Source: Flammeovirgaceae bacterium UBA7330 (GTDB lineage Bacteria; Bacteroidota; Bacteroidia; Cytophagales; Cyclobacteriaceae). Taken from it: DNA of 64,000 nucleotides. The stretch covers positions 62,001 through 126,000 of the forward strand of contig DKPQ01000003.1 of the NCBI GenBank assembly GCA_002471275.1, in the 5' to 3' direction. A program made the translations under genes and the position numbers. A model generated the notes under the pieces. It was not told the DNA's origin. It made no database searches and saw only the letters and a list, made by a program, of their open reading frames with translations. Shown here piece by piece: positions 42,129 to 52,513 of this stretch. How positions within the stretch are numbered: position 1 is the stretch's first letter; each line of letters starts with the position of its first letter.

Positions 42129-45100
42129 TTAAAATCCTTTTTCAACTAATTCAACCAATATTTTCTTATCGATCAGGACAGGTTTCCCACTATTGGGAAC
42201 CATAACAAATTTATCACTATTTAAAGAAATTACTTTCCTATACTCTTTGTCAAATTCAAGGGGCAAGAATCCAACAAATGCATATTTACCGTCTCCTGTT
42301 CCTTTCAAAACTCCGCCGGGGCTGGCATCATATCTTCCTACTGAAGTCACAGCCCCAAAGAAATTACCTACATAGATTAGATCTTTATGTCCATCTCCAT
42401 CCAGATCTGTGGCCAACAGGTCATTGATTGGACTGAATTGTGCCTGGAGAGGAAAGTCCCGCTTAACATATTTTCCATTTTGCCATAATAAAATGCCTGA
42501 GCTTAGATCATGCAAATAGTTGACCTGAGTTACCTCTCTCTCATCTTTTCCTGTCAAGCCTTTGAGTGTCCTGGTCTGAGAAAACACAGAATAGCTCAGG
42601 AAGTCCTTCTTGAGATAAGGTAATTGAGCGGCCAGTTCATCCCTGGAAGCAAAAGGAATTTTTGAGCCATTGATATAATAAAAGATAATCGGATCAGGTT
42701 GCCCATTCCTGTCAAAATCATCCAGAAACAAAGTCACAGGCTGTTCAGGTGACGCTTTGAACTTGCTGTTTAACCCGAGATTACCCAGGACAATGTCTTT
42801 TTGACCATCCTGGTTTACATCCGTTATCAAAATGTTGTTCCACATCCCATGGCTACTTCCTAAACCGATGTCATGCGTAATATCTATAAAGTCTCCATTT
42901 CCATCGTTTCGCAGTCCTGTTACTGGCATCCAATCTCCCACCACAAACAAATCCAGGTCACCATCCCCGTCGAAGTCGTGCCAGGCTGCATCGGTCACCA
43001 TTCCCGGTGTCAAAACCCGGGCAACTTTAAGCGTGCCTTCCTTGTTTTCTAACAATAGACTCTCCGGGATCAATCCATATCCTCCGGGCACTGATCTGCC
43101 ACCCACAAAGAGGTCCGGGTCACCATCATTGTCATAGTCTCCGGGCACTACGCATGATCCATTGATGGTGAGAAGTGTGAGTTCTGCTTTCTCAAAATTT
43201 GCCTTGCCGTCATTGAGATACAGAGCATCCTCGAAGTAAGGTGAGTCATAAGGGTAGTCATTGCCCCCATGCACCACATACAGATCGAGGTCCCCATCAT
43301 CATCAAAATCAAAAGCTGCCGCATCTACTGCCTCCAGCTGGTCTGAATTTGTGAATGTAGTTTTGGCTTGTTGACCAAGACCTTCTTTTGTTTGTAGATA
43401 TAGCAGATGATGTTGACCTCTCGGGGTTCCTAAAAACAGGTCTTCCATACCGTCGCCGTTAAAGTCTGCCGCAACCGCTGCCGGGCCCTCGGTAGAGAGC
43501 TTTTCCGGGATCAGGGTTTCTTTGTCGTAGTCTCTGTAGTCATTTTCCACAATTCCTGGTTCCAGGTAGCTAAGCCTGATCTTGTCATTATTCGCCAGTG
43601 TAAAGGCATCTGAACTTTCCTTCCTGATTGTATACAGGGAATCAGCTCTTAATGAACCCAGCTTCCGTACTGTCCCATCAGGCCAATGAATGGTCAAAGA
43701 GTCTACCCTCGTCTCATCCCCTAAACCAAAATGCAGCCTTTTGGTGGGTGCGGATTGAAATCCACGGCTTGAAACGACCTCTCCGGTAGCCACTCGCCCT
43801 CCATACCAGGCTTTTACTGTGGAGCCCAATGCCTGACTGTTGAATCGATCTCCCTCAAGCTTAATTTGTAGGTAATGACTGCTAAAATTGTTTTGATAGA
43901 TAAATGCTTCGGAGTTCACATTATTGATGACCAGCTCAAGATCGCCGTCATTATCAAGGTCTGCATAGGCTGCTCCATTAGAATACGATGGTTCACCCAG
44001 GCCCCATACCCTACTGACTTCCTCAAACCGGAGACCACCCTTATTCTTAAACATGTAGTTGGGAATTTTCAGCGTAGGCATGCGCTGAATAAGTACCTGG
44101 TCCAGGCTGTCCTGGTTTTTGTCAGAGACCAGTGTCATGTCCAGCGTGCTTAAAAAGTTGATGTAATCCAGGTCGTTGGGTCGTTTATAGATCCCATTGG
44201 TAATGAAGATGTCTTTATGGCCATCATTGTCAAAATCCTGTAGCAAAACAGACCAGCTCCAATCTGTGGCATAAGTATCCGTGAGCAAAGCGACCTCTGA
44301 GAAGGTGCCCGCACCAGTATTTAGCTGAAAGGCGTTTCGGGCATACTGATGACCGTAACCAAATTTCAACTTCACTTCAGTCACCTTGTTGTTGTCTTCC
44401 CCACCAGATTTCATCAGGATCTGCTCATTCCTGGGGAGCATGTCCAGGGAGAAAATATCCGGATGAGTATCTCCATTGACATCGGCAATATCAACGCCCA
44501 TTGTGAAGCGAGAAGTGTGATTGATCATTTGACTTCGACTTTCTTTGAAGGTCCCGTCTTTTTGATTCAGATACAGGTAATCGTCCTCGTGAAAATCGTT
44601 GCCAACATAGATATCCATCCAGCCATCCTGGTTGATATCTGAAGTCACCAAACCCAGGCCATAGCCCTGTGCACTGCTGAAGATACCGGCTTCCCGTGTC
44701 ACATCATGGAAGTAAAGTGAGTCTGACTCCACCAACTGGTTTCGGTAAAGTCTGTCACCTGCCAGCGGATCAGGTATTTGTCGGGTGGAAGCGTCCTGGT
44801 AGCTTCTGGTAGTATGTACTGCATGATTCATCAGGTACATATCCAGGTCCCCATCCCGGTCATAATCAAAAAAAGAGGCCTGCGTGGAAAAGCCCGAAAA
44901 CGCCAGACCAACATCCACGGCAACTTCGCTGAATGTGTTGTCCTGATTATTTAGATAAAGAAGGTTATGTCCCTGAAGGAAAAGATAATTCCCCACCTTA
45001 CAAACAAAAATATCCTCCCAACCGTCGCCATTCACATCCGCAAATACCGCCCCGTTTGACCAGGATGCTTGGTGATTGGTGATGCCGGAAGACCGTGTTA

Positions 45101-45362
45101 TATTCCTGAATTGTAAGTTGCCGGTATTTAAATAAAGCTGATCCTCACCCTGATTGGCAGTGAAGAACAGGTCTTCAAGACCATCATTGTTAATGTCACC
45201 CACAGCAACACCTCCTCCGTTGTAATAGTAGAGGTACTTGATGATATTCAAATCACCAGCAGGGTCTAAGGCGTTGACAAAGTCAATTCCAGTTGCCGAT
45301 GAAGGTAGCCTGGCCATCTTGTTTTCAACTTTGCGACAACCAAACAGCACCAGGAGGACCAT
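42129..45362 (-). CDS. FG-GAP/VCBS-repeat protein with UnbV-ASPIC domain (CRTAC1-like), no. 1
   Basis: About 1,077 residues from MVLLVLFGCRKVENK; a TTG start at 45383 would give a better signal N-region (LRFVTHIMVLLVLFGC), and the frame extends to 45479. It is a lipoprotein. Repeated calcium-binding DxNxDGxxD loops fill two halves: GVAVGDINNDGLEDLFFTAN near the start, YGLGLVTSDINQDGWMDIYVG, DFDNDGHKDIFITNG, then AAVAADFNGDGMEDLFLG and DFDDDGDLDLYVVHGG later. A UnbV/ASPIC segment (VSSRGFQSAPTKRLHFGLGD, VDSLTIHWPDGTVRKLG) lies between. This is one of three tandem paralogues. Predicted seven-bladed propellers at the cell surface, probably binding glycan; no enzymatic residues are known for the family. 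Confidence 0.88.
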   Translation of the reverse strand: MVLLVLFGCRKVENKMARLPSSATGIDFVNALDPAGDLNIIKYLYYYNGGGVAVGDINNDGLEDLFFTANQGEDQLYLNTGNLQFRNITRSSGITNHQASWSNGAVFADVNGDGWEDIFVCKVGNYLFLQGHNLLYLNNQDNTFSEVAVDVGLAFSGFSTQASFFDYDRDGDLDMYLMNHAVHTTRSYQDASTRQIPDPLAGDRLYRNQLVESDSLYFHDVTREAGIFSSAQGYGLGLVTSDINQDGWMDIYVGNDFHEDDYLYLNQKDGTFKESRSQMINHTSRFTMGVDIADVNGDTHPDIFSLDMLPRNEQILMKSGGEDNNKVTEVKLKFGYGHQYARNAFQLNTGAGTFSEVALLTDTYATDWSWSVLLQDFDNDGHKDIFITNGIYKRPNDLDYINFLSTLDMTLVSDKNQDSLDQVLIQRMPTLKIPNYMFKNKGGLRFEEVSRVWGLGEPSYSNGAAYADLDNDGDLELVINNVNSEAFIYQNNFSSHYLQIKLEGDRFNSQALGSTVKAWYGGRVATGEVVSSRGFQSAPTKRLHFGLGDETRVDSLTIHWPDGTVRKLGSLRADSLYTIRKESSDAFTLANNDKIRLSYLEPGIVENDYRDYDKETLIPEKLSTEGPAAVAADFNGDGMEDLFLGTPRGQHHLLYLQTKEGLGQQAKTTFTNSDQLEAVDAAAFDFDDDGDLDLYVVHGGNDYPYDSPYFEDALYLNDGKANFEKAELTLLTINGSCVVPGDYDNDGDPDLFVGGRSVPGGYGLIPESLLLENKEGTLKVARVLTPGMVTDAAWHDFDGDGDLDLFVVGDWMPVTGLRNDGNGDFIDITHDIGLGSSHGMWNNILITDVNQDGQKDIVLGNLGLNSKFKASPEQPVTLFLDDFDRNGQPDPIIFYYINGSKIPFASRDELAAQLPYLKKDFLSYSVFSQTRTLKGLTGKDEREVTQVNYLHDLSSGILLWQNGKYVKRDFPLQAQFSPINDLLATDLDGDGHKDLIYVGNFFGAVTSVGRYDASPGGVLKGTGDGKYAFVGFLPLEFDKEYRKVISLNSDKFVMVPNSGKPVLIDKKILVELVEKGF

Positions 45363-45393
45363 GATATGAGTAACAAATCTCAAGCTGCCTGAT

Positions 45394-48300
45394 TTAATAT
45401 TGGAATGTAACAACGCTGTCACTGTTTCTAAATACAAAAACAGCCTTGTCATAGATAATGAAATCACGGACCTCACCATCTACGACAAAACCTGATTTTA
45501 TCCCATTTGAAATAAAGCTCATACCACCGGTATTGGACAAAAACGTACCGTAGCTGGCATCATACCGACCAATTTCAGGTTTTGTCCCATACAAGTTTCC
45601 TCCCAGGATCAAATCCAAATCACCATCCTTATCAAAATCTTCCGCTGCTATGGCAAAGACCGGAGCAAGACTGCAGTCAACCGGCAGCTTTTTCATATCG
45701 AAATTGAGATCCCCAATATTCTTTAAAATGATCGTCTCAAGGAACGTAGTCTCCAGTACACTGGCATTTTTCAATTGTTGCTGATCCAACACATCCTCAA
45801 TGGTCGCATGCTTGTAGCTTTCATAATTGGGAAATTTCTTTTTCAGGTTTTTCATCTGATCGATCAGGTTGTGTCTGAGCGCAAAAGGATAAGACTTACC
45901 ATCACTACCTGTGGTGGTCAGAATAGGATCAACAAATCCATTTTGGTCAAAATCATCTACATAAAGGCGAATTGGTTGCTTTTCACTGGCTTTAAATCGG
46001 CTATTCAATCCATGATTTCCGAGTATTAGATCTACATTTCCATCACCATCCATGTCGGCAGACTTAATCACATTCCACCAACCCTTCAATTTCGATATGT
46101 TGGCCGGTGTCACGTCTTCAAACTTATCTCCCGAATACTGAAATATCCGTGGTGAAATAAATTCTCCCACGACAACTAGCTCTACGGTCTCCCGATTTCC
46201 GTCCAGTTCGATAAACTCAGCATCAGTAATCAAACCCAGCTTACCAAAGGCTGGAGCGATATCAGATGAAACATCCACAAAAATGCCGTGTCCATCATTT
46301 TGCAACAGATATCCATCGCATGCCACCCCATAGCTGAATGGCTTAAGTCGCTCCCCCACAAAGAGGTCAATGTCACCATCCTTGTCATAATCACTCGCAG
46401 TTACTGTACTGGTGCTTACATATTTGGTTGAAGGAAGAACCTGGTCGGATCTTGTGAAAAGATTGTTTCCATCATTGATGTAAAGTCGATCGGCCAGGGC
46501 GCTGCTAGATGAAGGAAATTCGTTTCCCCCACTGCAAACGTAGAGATCGAGGTCACCATCGCCGTCTGCATCAAAAAATAAGCTCTCAGCGTCCTCTGAA
46601 ATCTTGTCATTTTCAAATGATGGTTGAGGTAACTGCCTGAAACCATTGCCATCTGAAATAAATAGCGAACCTGAAATACCTTTAGCACCCCCAACATAAA
46701 AGTCCGGAATGCCATCCCCATTGATATCTGTAGTAGCAACCCGCGGTCCTTCCGTACTTTTCATGTGGTAGAGCAATCTATCACGATCGAAGTCCACAAA
46801 ATCGCTTTCTATGTGATGGTAAGCAAAATTATTGCGCTGGATAAAAATGGGTTCAAATTCACCCGATCCCGCAGTTGATGATAAGGGATCCTTATTTTCT
46901 GATTCTTGGATGACTATTTTTTGATTGACCGGCACATCTGTCATCCTGGAAATATTTCCTGTTGGCCAGTGTACCACGATATCCACATTTGCATTTCCCC
47001 GAAGCCCAATGGTGGGTCTGAAATCCACGCTCGACTGAAAGCCTCTGGTGGGTTGTTGCTCCACATAGTAGCTGGTATTCTGATCTGTTACCTTTATCCT
47101 GGCTCCTATCCCGAAAATATTTTTACCACTGCCTTTCAGCTCCAGCTGGATATAATTGCCCTCACTTTTCTCCCTGGTCATATTTTTATAGACAAAGCTG
47201 GGCATATTCACATTGTTGACCACGAGGTCCAGGTCACCGTCATTGTCGAGATCGCCATACGCTGCCCCATTGCTAAAACTGGGTTCTGCAAGCCCCAGCT
47301 CCTGCGTCATTTCCTCAAATTGTAGCCCTCCCCGGTTGAGAAAAGCCAGGTTGCTGATCTTATTGGATGGGATGATCTCGATAAGTTTTGCATAGTCCAC
47401 CTCATTGTCCGTCACAATGGATTTTACCACCTCCTCATTGGAGATGTACTGCAAATAATCCTGATCCGTCAGGTCCTTGTATATGCCATTGGCGATGAAC
47501 AAATCCTTATTTCCATCATTGTTCATGTCGAATATTAATGCTCCCCAGCTCCAGTCCGAAGCCTCCACTCCCGCCAGACGACCGATCTCACTGAAAGAGT
47601 TATTTCCATTGTTTAGCTGAAAGGTATTGCGTGTGTACTGATGATGATATCCGTTGCTCACATTATACTGGTAGCGCGTCCAGTCTTCAAATGTGGTGAC
47701 TGACTTAAGCCGCTCATTGCTCCTGGGCAGCATCTCCGTAACGAACAGGTCATTGTATCCATCGTTGTTGATATCTGCCATATCCGCACCCATAGAAGCA
47801 CCGCTGATTGACTTCATGCTGGAAGTCAATGTCTCCTTGAATGTTCCGTCCTGCTGGTTGATGTACAGATAGTCTCTTTCAAAAAAGTCATTGGAAACAT
47901 AAATATCTTCCCATCCGTCACCATTCACATCCCCAACAGTAACACCAAGCCCAAATCCAATGACGCTGCCATAAATACCTGCCTGCTCACTCACATCTTT
48001 AAAGTAATTGCCCTCATTTAAAAGCAATTTATCTCCACCCAGGCTGTCTCTTTTCGGGCGCTCATTGGATCGCAGATTGAAGCTCCCTATGGCCTGGTAC
48101 GAATTGTTGAGCAGGTACACATCAAGATCACCGTCCTTGTCAAAGTCAAAGAATGAGGCATGCGTCGAAAACCCCCGATCGTCCAGACCATATGACTGAG
48201 CAGCCTCGGTAAAAGTCAAATCCCGGTTATTGATAAAAAGCTCATTCTGCTTGTTATCCCCCTCAATGTCACCGGAATTGCATACGTAGATATCCAGCCA

Positions 48301-48687
48301 TCCATCGCCATTTACATCCGCCATGGTTACACCTGTAGACCAGGCTTTCTGCCCACCGACACCCGCCTTTTTCGTGATGTCTTCAAATTGAAAATTACCC
48401 TTGTTGAGATACAGCCTGTTGGGACTTTGATTGGCCGTAAAGTATAGATCCACCAGGCCGTCATTGTTGATATCACCAATGGAAACCCCGCCGCCATTGT
48501 AGTAGTTGCGATAGGTGTACACGTTGAATTTCTTGTCAAAAGTCAGGTTGTTCTCAAAGTCAATACCTGTGTCCCGGGCATCCATTAGCTGAAACCTTGC
48601 AGGAGGATCTGTAGACATCTCACAGCCGACTGCAAACAAGACAACCATTATCAATTGAACTCTAAACATACTTTTGGGTGTAATCAT
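45394..48687 (-). CDS. FG-GAP/VCBS-repeat protein with UnbV-ASPIC domain (CRTAC1-like), no. 2
   Basis: 1,097 residues, lipoprotein (signal ends AVGC, Cys about 22). Same plan as its two neighbours: GGGVSIGDINNDGLVDLYFT, VTMADVNGDGWLDIYVCNSG, SFFDFDKDGDLDVYLLNNS and others in the first half, the UnbV/ASPIC stretch (QPTRGFQSSVDFRPTIGL, VVHWPTGN) near 560-600, then a second propeller (VATTDINGDGIPDFYVGG, FFDADGDGDLDLYVCSGG, DYDKDGDIDLFVGE). Its ATG immediately follows the stop codon of the 48688-49260 gene, and its stop is 31 bases before the most likely ATG of the next paralogue. Confidence 0.92.
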   Translation of the reverse strand: MITPKSMFRVQLIMVVLFAVGCEMSTDPPARFQLMDARDTGIDFENNLTFDKKFNVYTYRNYYNGGGVSIGDINNDGLVDLYFTANQSPNRLYLNKGNFQFEDITKKAGVGGQKAWSTGVTMADVNGDGWLDIYVCNSGDIEGDNKQNELFINNRDLTFTEAAQSYGLDDRGFSTHASFFDFDKDGDLDVYLLNNSYQAIGSFNLRSNERPKRDSLGGDKLLLNEGNYFKDVSEQAGIYGSVIGFGLGVTVGDVNGDGWEDIYVSNDFFERDYLYINQQDGTFKETLTSSMKSISGASMGADMADINNDGYNDLFVTEMLPRSNERLKSVTTFEDWTRYQYNVSNGYHHQYTRNTFQLNNGNNSFSEIGRLAGVEASDWSWGALIFDMNNDGNKDLFIANGIYKDLTDQDYLQYISNEEVVKSIVTDNEVDYAKLIEIIPSNKISNLAFLNRGGLQFEEMTQELGLAEPSFSNGAAYGDLDNDGDLDLVVNNVNMPSFVYKNMTREKSEGNYIQLELKGSGKNIFGIGARIKVTDQNTSYYVEQQPTRGFQSSVDFRPTIGLRGNANVDIVVHWPTGNISRMTDVPVNQKIVIQESENKDPLSSTAGSGEFEPIFIQRNNFAYHHIESDFVDFDRDRLLYHMKSTEGPRVATTDINGDGIPDFYVGGAKGISGSLFISDGNGFRQLPQPSFENDKISEDAESLFFDADGDGDLDLYVCSGGNEFPSSSSALADRLYINDGNNLFTRSDQVLPSTKYVSTSTVTASDYDKDGDIDLFVGERLKPFSYGVACDGYLLQNDGHGIFVDVSSDIAPAFGKLGLITDAEFIELDGNRETVELVVVGEFISPRIFQYSGDKFEDVTPANISKLKGWWNVIKSADMDGDGNVDLILGNHGLNSRFKASEKQPIRLYVDDFDQNGFVDPILTTTGSDGKSYPFALRHNLIDQMKNLKKKFPNYESYKHATIEDVLDQQQLKNASVLETTFLETIILKNIGDLNFDMKKLPVDCSLAPVFAIAAEDFDKDGDLDLILGGNLYGTKPEIGRYDASYGTFLSNTGGMSFISNGIKSGFVVDGEVRDFIIYDKAVFVFRNSDSVVTFQY

Positions 48688-49260
48688 CTAAAAACCGTCT
48701 TTGTACTTTTCCTTTAAATCAGAGATCCGGACAACCACATCCTGAAACCCTGAGACGTGCATGGCAATCTGCCGATTCCCATCAACCTTAACCCACATGC
48801 TGGTGGGTTCCGTATCGAAATCAACCCGGATAAATACATTTCCCGGATACCAGTTCTGAAGCGAATCCCTTAGCTGGATCAGTAGTCTGTCCGACTGCAG
48901 GTCTTTGTTCCAGGGTGCCCAACCAATAAAGGAAAACTTCATGTCCATCGCATGCATTATTTGCGCCTCATTGAAGTCCCCATAAAAAAGCATCCGAATG
49001 GAGGTCGCCAGGCTATCCGGTCCCAGGAAATACTGTACGTAATTATTTTCGGGTCCCTGCATGATAAGTCCCTTCTTGTTTAGACTCCAGCACTTTTCGT
49101 AAAACTCCTTCTTCGTGTCTCCAAGCTTCAGATCAAATACAAGGGAGTCATAATGTACTTCGGAGCGTAATTCTGATTTTACCAACCTGGTGTAGTCAGA
49201 CTCACATCCTATTGAAAAAAGAGCTCCAAGAATCCCTATGACAATTACACTAGTTTTCAT
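48688..49260 (-). CDS. Small lipoprotein of unknown function between FG-GAP genes
   Basis: About 190 residues from the Met of MKTSVIVIGILGALFSIGC, a lipoprotein signal; the frame extends to 49302. The start overlaps the end of the upstream FG-GAP gene by 11 bases, and its stop abuts the next FG-GAP gene, so it is clearly part of the operon. The body has no motif I recognise: LKLGDTKKEFYEKCWSLNKK, YVQYFLGPDSLATSIRMLFYG, WYPGNVFIRVDFDTEP, MHVSGFQDVVVRISDLKEKY. It looks like a compact alpha+beta domain. Possibly an accessory subunit of the FG-GAP proteins; function unknown. Confidence 0.7.
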   Translation of the reverse strand: MKTSVIVIGILGALFSIGCESDYTRLVKSELRSEVHYDSLVFDLKLGDTKKEFYEKCWSLNKKGLIMQGPENNYVQYFLGPDSLATSIRMLFYGDFNEAQIMHAMDMKFSFIGWAPWNKDLQSDRLLIQLRDSLQNWYPGNVFIRVDFDTEPTSMWVKVDGNRQIAMHVSGFQDVVVRISDLKEKYKDGF

Positions 49261-52200
49261 AAAACTCATAAATTCTGGCCGGAGCATTATTACAACCCAC
49301 AATGATCAAATCCTTTTCGTCTTGTTTTAATGACAGCAAAGACCTGATCTGCCCGACAATCCCAAGACTCTTTACTTTCCAGTCAGCACCTGGTTTGCCT
49401 CCCTGCAACAATATCCACCCATGGTTGGCGTCAAAGCGCCCAAATTGTGGCTTTACCAGGTATTGGTTCCCCCCAAGAAAAAAATCCATTTTCCCATCAT
49501 GATTAAAATCTCCTGTCTCAATTGCATAATTCGGGGAATACTGTGCTTCGGAAGGCAGTGGCTTAATATCGAATGAGTTTCCGTTATTGATAAACAGGGA
49601 GGTCTCCATCAAATCAGTATCGTAAACCAGGGCATTTTCCAAAACACTTTGATCAAACATCTCATGAATGGTAGCCCCTGAGAAATCCTTGAAATGCAGA
49701 AACTTCTTCTTGAGCGCAGGTAATTGTGCAACGAGTTCGTTTCTGTCTGCAACAGGATAGTACTTCCCATCTATCTGATGACACACAATCTGCTCCACCG
49801 ATCCATTCTGATCAAAATCATGCACATACATTCGGGTCCCTCTTTTAAAAAAACTGTTGAGTCCGTGATTACCAGCCATTAGGTCTGTATCCCCGTCTCC
49901 GTCAAAGTCACCAGTCACAACTGTATTCCACAATCCCCTCGTATTTTGCAGCCCATAGTCATTTGTCTTATTCCTAAGTATGCCCTTATCATTGATGAAT
50001 AAAGTGATGTTTTGCCACTCCCCCACCACGATCAAATCCAGCCACTGATCATCATTCACATCGGTCCACACTGCGTCCGTAACCATATTCAAAGTACTGA
50101 ATTCAGACTGCTCGATCGCATTCAGTTTACCCTGCTCGTTGATGAGCAAGTGACCGGTGACCGGCAAACCATAATGAAAAGCATGATAGCGTTCACCCAC
50201 AAAGAGGTCCATGTCTCCATCCCGATCGACATCACCTGCAGCGACAGCCCCTGTCACAAAGAGACTGGTAAATGGCACCCCATTGGGGGATCTTTTAAAA
50301 CCTCCTTTGCCATCATTGATATAGAGTCGGTCCATTAAAGCATAAGAAGAGCTGGAAAAGGATCTACCTCCACTTCCCACATACAAGTCCTGATCCCCAT
50401 CATCATCGATATCAAAAAATACTGCCTCTGTATCTTCTGAGATTTTATCTGCTTCAAATGCAGGAACGCTTTGGTCTTCAAAGCCCTGAGCGGAACCTTT
50501 AAATAATTTTCCGGCAGTACCCTTGGATCCTCCTATGTACAAATCCTGATATCCATCCTGATTGACATCTGCTTTGGCCATCACCGGGCCTTCATTGTTA
50601 AACATCATGGGCAGAAGTCGCTCTCGGTCAAAGTCTACGAAAGTATTTTCTATATGAGCGTACTCTAGCTTAAGTAGGCTTACTTCCGCAATCTTTTTAG
50701 CAGGTTCGGTATATGCTTTCTGAATATCCTTCATAGCCTCTGGAGCAAAAAGCTCATGAACGAAATTCGTTTTAAGGTTTGCATAAAAGCTCAGCTGGCC
50801 ATCGGGCCATTCTACCCGGACAGAATCTACTGTTTGGAGGTTTCCTACCCCTACATGTAAAACAGGATCCACAGAACTCTGAAATCCCCTGGAAGGGTAA
50901 TTTTCAACAATGGATTTTCTTCCACCATACGAAACCATCACTTTAGCCCCGACGGCATAGGTATTCCTGGCATGACCAATCAGTCGAAATTGAATGCTGC
51001 GATTTTTGAGTGTGTCAGTGGTGTTTTCGTACACGAATGATTTCATATTAACATTGTTCACTACCAGGTCCAGGTCACCATCATTGTCCAGGTCTGCATA
51101 GGCGCTGCCATTGCTAAAGCCTGGCTCAGCCAACCCCCAGGATTCAGCGGTTTCCTCAAATGTGAAATCACCCATATTTCTGAATGCACAATTGGGTACT
51201 GGGCCCGACGGCATGATATCTATCAATTCTTTGACTACCGCATCTTTCATTTTCAAGATAGATCGAACCTGCTCTTCATTGGCCATGTATGTCAGGTAAT
51301 CCCTATCCAACAGATCCTTGTATATACCATTACTTATAAAGATATCTTTGAATCCGTCATTGTCCATGTCGAAAATCAGCGCTCCCCATGACCATTCTGT
51401 CGCAGAAACACCTGCCATCCGGCCAATTTCCACGAACGCTTTACCTCCCAGATTGCGCTGTAGCACATTTCTCGGAAACTGATGATGATACCCTTTATCC
51501 ACCGCCAGCATATATTTATCCCAGGACTCAAAAACCGTTTTGGTTCTCTGTCGCTGCATGGTTGCCGGAAGCATTTCCGTGACGATAATATCAGCTAGCA
51601 TGTCATTGTTGAGATCGGCAGCATCCGCACCCATAGACCCCATGCTTATGCTCCCGAATGCTTCGGTAAGTTTTTCGTCAAATCCCCCGTTTTGATTATT
51701 CAGGTACAGGTAGTCCCGCTCAAAGAAGTCATTACTGATAAACAGGTCTGTCCATCCATCGAGATTAAAGTCACTCAAGGTGATGCCCAAACCAAAGCCG
51801 ATTTTACTGGTGTAGATACCCGCAGACTCCGTGAAATCGATGAATTTACCGTTCTCATTCTTGAAAAACTTATTGCCTCCGCCATCCGAATCTGGGATTT
51901 CCCGCTGATCCGGGATCAGGTCATATCCACCTATAGACCGCATTGAATTGGTGAGCAGATAACAATCCAGGTCACCATCTTTGTCATAGTCAAAAAAAGC
52001 AGCATGCGTAGAAAGTCCGATTACGTCAAGCCCAAATTCAACAGACTTCTCGGTGAAGGTCAGATCACCGTTGTTGATAAAGAGTTCGTTGTGACGATTG
52101 GCTCCTCCTGGTTTCCCAGATTTGCACACATAAATATCCAACAATCCGTCACCATTGATATCCGCAAAAGTGGCTCCCGCCGACCACACGTTTTTGCAAC

Positions 52201-52504
52201 CAACACCTGCCTGGTCTGTAATGTCCTCAAAGACCCAATTACCTTTATTTAGGAATAGCTTATTGTCTGCAATATTCCCTGTGAAGTAAATATCCGTGAG
52301 TTGATCATTATTAATATCGCCAAGAGCTACTCCTCCTCCATTGTAAAAATTGCGATACGTATAGGGATTGAATTCTTCAGTGTATTCCAATTCATTTCTA
52401 AACTCAACTCCTGTCTGTGTCTTCAAAACGAACCTTGTTTCTGCAAGCCGATCACTGCTACAGGCATAAAGTATTAAGAAAATGATAAGAAACGGAACTC
52501 TCAT
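49250..52504 (-). CDS. FG-GAP/VCBS-repeat protein with UnbV-ASPIC domain (CRTAC1-like), no. 3
   Basis: 1,084 residues, lipoprotein-type N-terminus (LILYACSSDRL; Cys about 15). GGGVALGDINNDQLTDIYFT, ATFADINGDGLLDIYVCKSG, AFFDYDKDGDLDCYLLTNS, LSDFNLDGWTDLFISND and LIFDMDNDGFKDIFISNG mark the first propeller. UnbV/ASPIC follows (YPSRGFQSSVDPVLHVGVG, VRVEWPDGQLSF), then the second propeller (KADVNQDGYQDLYIGGS, FFDIDDDGDQDLYVGSGG, AGDVDRDGDMDLFVGE, DFNHDGKMDFFLGGNQ). It is the first of the three paralogues downstream of susD; a terminator-like hairpin sits between them (52514-52549). Confidence 0.92.
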   Translation of the reverse strand: MRVPFLIIFLILYACSSDRLAETRFVLKTQTGVEFRNELEYTEEFNPYTYRNFYNGGGVALGDINNDQLTDIYFTGNIADNKLFLNKGNWVFEDITDQAGVGCKNVWSAGATFADINGDGLLDIYVCKSGKPGGANRHNELFINNGDLTFTEKSVEFGLDVIGLSTHAAFFDYDKDGDLDCYLLTNSMRSIGGYDLIPDQREIPDSDGGGNKFFKNENGKFIDFTESAGIYTSKIGFGLGITLSDFNLDGWTDLFISNDFFERDYLYLNNQNGGFDEKLTEAFGSISMGSMGADAADLNNDMLADIIVTEMLPATMQRQRTKTVFESWDKYMLAVDKGYHHQFPRNVLQRNLGGKAFVEIGRMAGVSATEWSWGALIFDMDNDGFKDIFISNGIYKDLLDRDYLTYMANEEQVRSILKMKDAVVKELIDIMPSGPVPNCAFRNMGDFTFEETAESWGLAEPGFSNGSAYADLDNDGDLDLVVNNVNMKSFVYENTTDTLKNRSIQFRLIGHARNTYAVGAKVMVSYGGRKSIVENYPSRGFQSSVDPVLHVGVGNLQTVDSVRVEWPDGQLSFYANLKTNFVHELFAPEAMKDIQKAYTEPAKKIAEVSLLKLEYAHIENTFVDFDRERLLPMMFNNEGPVMAKADVNQDGYQDLYIGGSKGTAGKLFKGSAQGFEDQSVPAFEADKISEDTEAVFFDIDDDGDQDLYVGSGGRSFSSSSYALMDRLYINDGKGGFKRSPNGVPFTSLFVTGAVAAGDVDRDGDMDLFVGERYHAFHYGLPVTGHLLINEQGKLNAIEQSEFSTLNMVTDAVWTDVNDDQWLDLIVVGEWQNITLFINDKGILRNKTNDYGLQNTRGLWNTVVTGDFDGDGDTDLMAGNHGLNSFFKRGTRMYVHDFDQNGSVEQIVCHQIDGKYYPVADRNELVAQLPALKKKFLHFKDFSGATIHEMFDQSVLENALVYDTDLMETSLFINNGNSFDIKPLPSEAQYSPNYAIETGDFNHDGKMDFFLGGNQYLVKPQFGRFDANHGWILLQGGKPGADWKVKSLGIVGQIRSLLSLKQDEKDLIIVGCNNAPARIYEFYEN

Positions 52505-52513
52505 AAAATGGTG

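Noticed and set aside
45363..45479. Long N-terminal extension of the first FG-GAP protein overlapping the previous gene
   Set aside because: The extension has no signal character and overlaps 86 bases of coding sequence; a start at 45362 (or TTG at 45383) gives a normal lipoprotein signal.
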